DNA from: Pseudomonas sp.
GTDB lineage: Bacteria; Pseudomonadota; Gammaproteobacteria; Pseudomonadales; Pseudomonadaceae
Direction: 5' to 3'
DNA: 9,687 nt
NCBI GenBank assembly: GCA_003527165.1
Contig: DPSI01000243.1
Span: 1-9,687, forward strand
Shown piece by piece: positions 5,640 to 9,687 of the stretch. The notes below the pieces were generated by a model. It ran no database searches. It was given only the letters and a program-made list of their open reading frames with translations, and was not told where the DNA came from. Each line of letters starts with the position of its first letter. Position 1 is the stretch's first letter. The position numbers and the translations under genes are program-made.

Positions 5640-6350
5640 ATGCTCCGAGCTCTGCTGCGCCGCCTTACTAAACTGTTGCTCTGGCTGACCGCGCTTTCTG
5701 TGCTGCTGGTTCTGGTGCTGCGCTGGGTTCCGCCGCCCTTCACCGCGCTCATGGTCGAGCGCAAGATCGAATCCTGGACCGGTGGCGAAAGCATCGACCT
5801 GCAACGCAGCTGGCGGCCCTGGAAAGAGCTGCCGGATGATCTGAAGATGGCAGTGATCGCTGCCGAAGACCAGAAGTTCGCCGATCATTGGGGCTTCGAT
5901 ATCGCCGCCATTCGCGCCGCGTTCGCGCACAACGAGCGTGGTGGCTCGCTGCGAGGCGCCAGCACCCTTAGCCAGCAGGTCGCGAAGAATTTGTTTCTCT
6001 GGTCGGGGCGCAGCTGGGTACGCAAGGGGTTCGAAGTCTGGTTCACAGGCTGGATCGAGCTGCTATGGCCGAAACAGCGCATTCTCGAGGTCTATCTGAA
6101 CAGTGTCGAATGGGGCAACGGCATATTCGGCGCAGAAGCGGCTGCGCAGCACCACTTCGGGGTCGGCGCCGCGTATCTCTCCGCCGCCCAGGCCAGCCAG
6201 CTGGCGGCCGTGTTGCCCAATCCGCGCGAGTGGAACGCAGGTCGCCCCGGCCCACATGTCCGCCAGCGCGCCAGCTGGATTCGCCAGCAGGTACGACAAC
6301 TGGGAGGCGGCCATTACTTGAACCAGCTACGAGTGCCGGAGAAGCGTTGA
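5640..6350 (+). CDS. mtgA: Monofunctional peptidoglycan glycosyltransferase MtgA
   Basis: MtgA is a GT51 enzyme that polymerises lipid II into glycan strands at the outer face of the inner membrane, without a transpeptidase domain. The 236-residue length is normal. One N-terminal membrane anchor is visible at about residues 10-30, after basic residues and followed by periplasmic sequence. GT51 motifs appear in order: AVIAAEDQKFADHWGFD with catalytic Glu76, GASTLSQQVAKNLFLW (106-121), the arginine/lysine-rich WVRKGFE (126-132), and ILEVYLNSVEWGNGIFGAEAAAQHHF (148-173) with the second conserved Glu157. The lipid-binding PNPREWN segment follows. No good Shine-Dalgarno sequence precedes ATG 5640, yet it starts the typical basic-hydrophobic N-terminus and lies close behind a TATAAT box, which suggests a short-leader mRNA. 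It stands alone; the kinase downstream is 310 bp away. Confidence 0.97.
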   Translation: MLRALLRRLTKLLLWLTALSVLLVLVLRWVPPPFTALMVERKIESWTGGESIDLQRSWRPWKELPDDLKMAVIAAEDQKFADHWGFDIAAIRAAFAHNERGGSLRGASTLSQQVAKNLFLWSGRSWVRKGFEVWFTGWIELLWPKQRILEVYLNSVEWGNGIFGAEAAAQHHFGVGAAYLSAAQASQLAAVLPNPREWNAGRPGPHVRQRASWIRQQVRQLGGGHYLNQLRVPEKR

Positions 6351-6660
6351 CGGGCCCGTCGCTGCGCAACGAGCGCCCATCTGGCGCAATCATCCCACCG
6401 AGGCGGCCTGCCGGCGCGATGTAGGCGGCAGGACACGATCCGGCTTCTACAGGACCGACTCATGTTATCCGCTACCGCGGACGATAAACAGTTACCCGGC
6501 GCGGCTAGACGGAGCGTTATGGCAGTGCGCCATCGCAACGAGTAAGCTGCAACGGAGATGTTGCGAGATAGGGATCACACCCCGCATGCAGGAAGGCCGT
6601 CGAGGCAGACGTGCAGTCATCTTCTCGCCGACTCGCCACTGAACGCACGGCAGCGATAGC
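6351..6660. other. 310-bp gap between mtgA and the hybrid kinase
   Basis: No confident gene or promoter is visible. Observed elements are an imperfect inverted repeat around TTATCCGC-TACC-GCGGACGATAA (6465-6487), a short GCAAC/GTTGC stem near 6548-6563, and a 27-codon open frame (6462-6545) beginning after AGGA. Nothing resembling an intrinsic terminator for mtgA is seen. The kinase promoter probably lies here but I cannot locate it with confidence. Confidence 0.5.
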
Positions 6661-9219
6661 ATGAGCGAAACCGCAACCAGCGCACCCTTCAACAAGGTGC
6701 GACAACTCTTCCACTGGCGTAACAGCGTCGCCTGGCTCGTCCTCGCGTTCACCCTGTTGGTTCAGTTGGCCATTTTCCAGCACCTGAAACTGAAAGAAGA
6801 TCAGGCTGCCAGCCAGCAATTCGATTTTCTGGTTAAAACCACAACCGAAGCCATCGGCAAACGCATGATCGACCATGAGCAGGTCCTGCTCGGTGCCGCT
6901 GGCTTATTCGACGTCAACGGCGAGGTCTCACGGGCCCAATGGCGCGCCTACAACGAGCGCCTGCAGCTGGCCGAACGCTACCCCGGGATACAGGGGGTGG
7001 GGTTTGCCCAAGCGGTGTCTCCCGAGGAGTTGGAAGCGCATATCCAGAGCGTTCGCAGCGAAGGTTTCGCCGACTACGACGTGCGTCCACGCGGCGAGAA
7101 TTCCTCGCTGCATACGCCCATCGTTTACCTTGAGCCCTTCCGTGACCGCAACCTAGCCGCTTTCGGCTATGACATGTTCGCCGAACCGGTACGTCGACAG
7201 GCCATGCTCCAGGCAGCCGAATCCGGACAGCCCCATATCACCGGCAAGGTCAGGCTACGCCAGGAAACCCACGGCAAGATGCAAGCCGGCATCCTCATGT
7301 ACGTGCCGCTGTATCAACCTGGCGAGCCGGTTCGCTCACCTCGACAACGTCTGCAGGCGCTCAAGGGGTTCGTCTATAGCCCTTACCGAATGGACGACCT
7401 GATGCGCGGCATTCTCGGCGCAGCCGATCCGAACCTCAGTCTGCGCATCTATGCCGGCGATGAAGAGCAGCCCGAGCGTCTGATCTTTGCCAGCCGGGAC
7501 CTGCCACGAGCCAATCCGGCCCAACACAGCCAGGTCGTGCGGCTCGATCTGTATGGGCAGACATGGACATTGCGCCTGGAAAGCCTGCCAGAGTTCGACG
7601 CGTTCTTTAAGGCCAGCAACGAGCTGGTGATCGGCCTTGGCGTTGGCCTGAGTGTGCTGCTGTTCTTCCTGACCTCTTCGTTATCGCTCAGACGCAGCCG
7701 TGCCGAGGCGCTGGCCCAGCAGATGACCGAACACATTCGGGAAAACAAGCGCGCCCTCCAGCTCAGTGAAGAGCGCCTCAGCCTCGCGCTCAAGGGGAGC
7801 AACGACGGCCTTTGGGACCTGAATTTGGATGCCGGAACCTTTTACGCATCGCCGCGAGCCTGGCACATGCTCGGCTATCGTCCCGGCGAGCTGCATTCTG
7901 ATCTGAAGCTCTGGGAGCGCCTCATGACACCCGGGGACCTGCCCCAGGCCAAGGCACAGCTGGCGCAGACCATGCTTTCGGCGGTTGATCATTTCACTAC
8001 CGAACTTCGCTTGCAGCATAAAAGCGGGAAGGTGACCCCGGTCCTGATCCGCGGCTACATCCAGCGCGACCGGAACGGCCAGCCTCTGCGCATCAGCGGC
8101 ACCAGCATGGACCTGACCGAACACAAGCGCATCGAGCAGATGAAAGACCAGTTCGTCTCGACTGTCAGCCACGAGCTGCGTACCCCGCTGACCTCCATCA
8201 GCGGTGCCTTGGGCCTGGTCACTGGCGGCGCGCTGGGCGATGTCCCGCCAGCGATACAGCAGATGCTGGAAATCGCCCATCGCAACAGCCTGCGCCTGGG
8301 CTACCTGATCAACGATCTGCTGGACATGGAAAAAATCGCGGCAGGCAAGATGTCCTTCGATATGCGCGAGCACTCGCTCGGCCGGCTATTGGAAGAGTCA
8401 CTCGCCAGCAACCAGGCCTTCGCGGCCCATTTCGGCGTCAATTGCGTGCTGCGTAACCCCGCCCAGGTCAACGTCTGGGTCGACGGCCTGCGCCTGCAAC
8501 AGGTGCTCACCAACTTCTTATCGAACGCCATCAAGTACACCCCGGAAGGCGGTGAAGTGACCCTGCACTGCAGCCAGTCCGATACCGGTCATATACGCAT
8601 CAACGTCACCGATCAGGGCCCTGGCATTCCCCCGAGCTTCCAGGCCCGGGTGTTCGAAAAGTTCGCCCAGGCTGACGCCTCCGACAGTCGCCAGAAAGGC
8701 GGTACCGGACTAGGGCTCGCCATTACCAAGGAATTCATCGAGCGCATGGGGGGGCGGGTCGGATTCGATACGGCGGAGGGACACGGCACAACCTTCTGGT
8801 GCGAGCTGCCGATCCTCGAATCGTCCACCCCGGTGGCGGATCAAGGCCAGCCACGTCTACTGGTAATTGAAGACGAGCCGGATACCGGACGATTGCTGCA
8901 CCTCATGCTGCGTGATGCCGGTTACACGGTAGATCGAGTGCAGAGCCTGCATGCGGCACGGGACAAGCTCATCAACACTCGCTACGAGGCGATGACGCTC
9001 GATTTGCACTTACCCGATGGCAGCGGGCGCGAGCTGATCGACGAGGTACGCGGCAACCCCGATACGCAAGATTTACCAATCATCGTGATCTCGGCGGCCA
9101 GCCAGTTCGAGCAGAACGATGGAGGCACCGGCGTCACCTGGTTGCACAAACCCATCAGTGCGGCGCAGCTGTTGATCGCCCTCACCGAGGCCCTGGAAAG
9201 CTCCAAGCACATTCGCTGA
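6661..9219 (+). CDS. CHASE-PAS hybrid sensor histidine kinase with receiver domain
   Basis: This is an 852-residue inner-membrane hybrid two-component sensor. Domains in order: a membrane helix at about 22-41; a periplasmic CHASE sensor at about 45-310 with the typical segment YPGIQGVGFAQAV (108-120) and conserved VYLEPF and LMYVPLY; a second membrane helix at 321-343; a short helical linker; a PAS domain at about 371-488; a HisKA domain with phospho-acceptor His504 in FVSTVSHELRTPL; and an ATPase domain. The ATPase has its N box at LTNFLSNAIKYTP (Asn622), G1 at DQGPGIP, F box at FEKFAQ and G2 at GGTGLGLAI. A C-terminal receiver follows, with acidic EDE (737-739), phospho-Asp781, Ser811 and Lys830. 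All catalytic residues are present. No HPt or DNA-binding output domain is attached and no partner is adjacent, so phosphate probably passes to an unlinked HPt protein. CHASE domains bind small extracellular ligands; the ligand is unknown. ATG 6661 is fixed by an in-frame TGA at 6640; its ribosome site is weak. Confidence 0.95.
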   Translation: MSETATSAPFNKVRQLFHWRNSVAWLVLAFTLLVQLAIFQHLKLKEDQAASQQFDFLVKTTTEAIGKRMIDHEQVLLGAAGLFDVNGEVSRAQWRAYNERLQLAERYPGIQGVGFAQAVSPEELEAHIQSVRSEGFADYDVRPRGENSSLHTPIVYLEPFRDRNLAAFGYDMFAEPVRRQAMLQAAESGQPHITGKVRLRQETHGKMQAGILMYVPLYQPGEPVRSPRQRLQALKGFVYSPYRMDDLMRGILGAADPNLSLRIYAGDEEQPERLIFASRDLPRANPAQHSQVVRLDLYGQTWTLRLESLPEFDAFFKASNELVIGLGVGLSVLLFFLTSSLSLRRSRAEALAQQMTEHIRENKRALQLSEERLSLALKGSNDGLWDLNLDAGTFYASPRAWHMLGYRPGELHSDLKLWERLMTPGDLPQAKAQLAQTMLSAVDHFTTELRLQHKSGKVTPVLIRGYIQRDRNGQPLRISGTSMDLTEHKRIEQMKDQFVSTVSHELRTPLTSISGALGLVTGGALGDVPPAIQQMLEIAHRNSLRLGYLINDLLDMEKIAAGKMSFDMREHSLGRLLEESLASNQAFAAHFGVNCVLRNPAQVNVWVDGLRLQQVLTNFLSNAIKYTPEGGEVTLHCSQSDTGHIRINVTDQGPGIPPSFQARVFEKFAQADASDSRQKGGTGLGLAITKEFIERMGGRVGFDTAEGHGTTFWCELPILESSTPVADQGQPRLLVIEDEPDTGRLLHLMLRDAGYTVDRVQSLHAARDKLINTRYEAMTLDLHLPDGSGRELIDEVRGNPDTQDLPIIVISAASQFEQNDGGTGVTWLHKPISAAQLLIALTEALESSKHIR

Positions 9220-9263
9220 GTCGCGAAGACAGCCTGACGTAACGGGCAGCTATGGACAGGCAT

Positions 9264-9290
9264 AAAAAAGGCGCTGCAACTGCAGCGCCT
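9264..9290 (-). terminator. Intrinsic terminator of rpoH
   Basis: On the minus strand a 9-bp stem AGGCGCTGC/GCAGCGCCT with an AGTT loop is followed directly by TTTTT, 20 bases after the rpoH stop. This is a textbook rho-independent terminator. On the plus strand no T tract follows the stem, so it would not stop the convergent kinase transcript efficiently. Confidence 0.88.
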
Positions 9291-9310
9291 CGAGGCTTTG
9301 AAGGGCCGAC

Positions 9311-9687
9311 TCAGGCTTGAATAGAGCCCTTGAGCTTGTTCATCGCGTTCTTTTCAAGCTGTCGAATCCGCTCTGCCGACACCCCGTATTTGGCGGCGAG
9401 ATCATGCAGGGTCGCCTTGTTGTCACTCAACCAACGCTGCTGGAGGATGTCCCGGCTACGCTCGTCCAGCGTATCCAGCGCCTCGTGCAGGCTGGAATTG
9501 GAGCTGTCGCTCCAGTCAGCATCTTCGAGCTGCCGCGCCGGATCGTAACGGTGATCTTCAAGGTAATGCGCAGGCGACTGGTAGGCGCTATCGTCGTCGG
9601 CATCGGCTGACGGATCGAACGCCATGTCGTGTCCGGTAAGACGGCTTTCCATCTCGCGCACTTCGCGGGCTTCGACACCGAGGCTGT
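9311..9687 (-). CDS. rpoH: RNA polymerase sigma factor RpoH (sigma-32), 3' part
   Basis: RpoH directs RNA polymerase to heat-shock promoters. Only the C-terminal 125 residues or so lie in the window; the frame is open to its right edge, so the gene starts outside. The visible sequence includes LGVEAREVREMESRL, the acidic linker with DDDSAYQSPAHYLEDHRYDPARQLE, and region 4. Region 4 carries LDTLDERSRDILQQRWL and the helix-turn-helix that recognises the -35 element, TLHDLAAKYGVSAERIRQLEKNAMNKLK. The ending KGSIQA and TGA at 9311-9313 match a normal C-terminus, followed by a strong terminator. The internal GTG at 9661 and the nearby ATG codons are not starts, because the family sequence continues upstream of them. 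The regulatory 5' mRNA thermosensor and region 2 are not in this window. Confidence 0.97.
   Translation of the reverse strand, partial: SLGVEAREVREMESRLTGHDMAFDPSADADDDSAYQSPAHYLEDHRYDPARQLEDADWSDSSNSSLHEALDTLDERSRDILQQRWLSDNKATLHDLAAKYGVSAERIRQLEKNAMNKLKGSIQA

Noticed and set aside
7681..8373. 230-codon minus-strand frame inside the kinase gene
   Set aside because: It is antisense to the PAS and HisKA domains, whose motifs are clear on the plus strand. No independent coding evidence.

Overview
The window looks like chromosomal DNA from a gammaproteobacterium of the Pseudomonas / Stutzerimonas (P. stutzeri-like) group. Base composition is GC-rich. Every recognisable protein reads like its Pseudomonas orthologue, and the set hemW, DUF3392, trmB, thiG, thiS, DUF423, mtgA, rpoH is a neighbourhood I know from Pseudomonas core genomes. 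The genus is inferred from recalled sequences, not from a search.

Layout, left to right. (1) Positions 1-1164, plus strand: the 3' part of hemW (heme chaperone) followed 9 bp later by a small DUF3392 membrane protein, probably one operon. (2) Positions 1165-1708: 544 bp without a gene. It holds two near-identical 93/94-bp direct repeats, each a REPIN-like pair of inverted REP hairpins, separated by a 209-bp segment rich in palindromes. (3) Positions 1709-3046, minus strand: a DUF1329 envelope-protein gene interrupted by one in-frame amber codon. (4) Positions 3225-5570, minus strand: DUF423, thiS, thiG and trmB in transcription order (thiazole synthesis plus tRNA m7G46 methylation). A good sigma70-type promoter precedes thiS, and hairpins lie in both intercistronic gaps downstream. 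trmB also has an in-frame amber just upstream of its usable start. (5) Positions 5605-6350, plus strand: promoter and mtgA (peptidoglycan glycosyltransferase), divergent from DUF423. (6) Positions 6661-9219, plus strand: a large CHASE-PAS hybrid histidine kinase, preceded by a 310-bp gap. (7) Positions 9264-9687, minus strand: the 3' end of rpoH (heat-shock sigma factor) and its intrinsic terminator, convergent with the kinase.

Most of the window is housekeeping DNA: cofactor synthesis, tRNA modification, cell wall and heat shock. The accessory-looking parts are the REPIN cluster, the broken DUF1329 gene and the orphan hybrid kinase between mtgA and rpoH. I found no CRISPR array, transposase, phage gene, tRNA or rRNA, and no convincing new multi-gene system. 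The best leads are the two in-frame TAG codons in neighbouring minus-strand genes and the composite repeat at 1204-1599.
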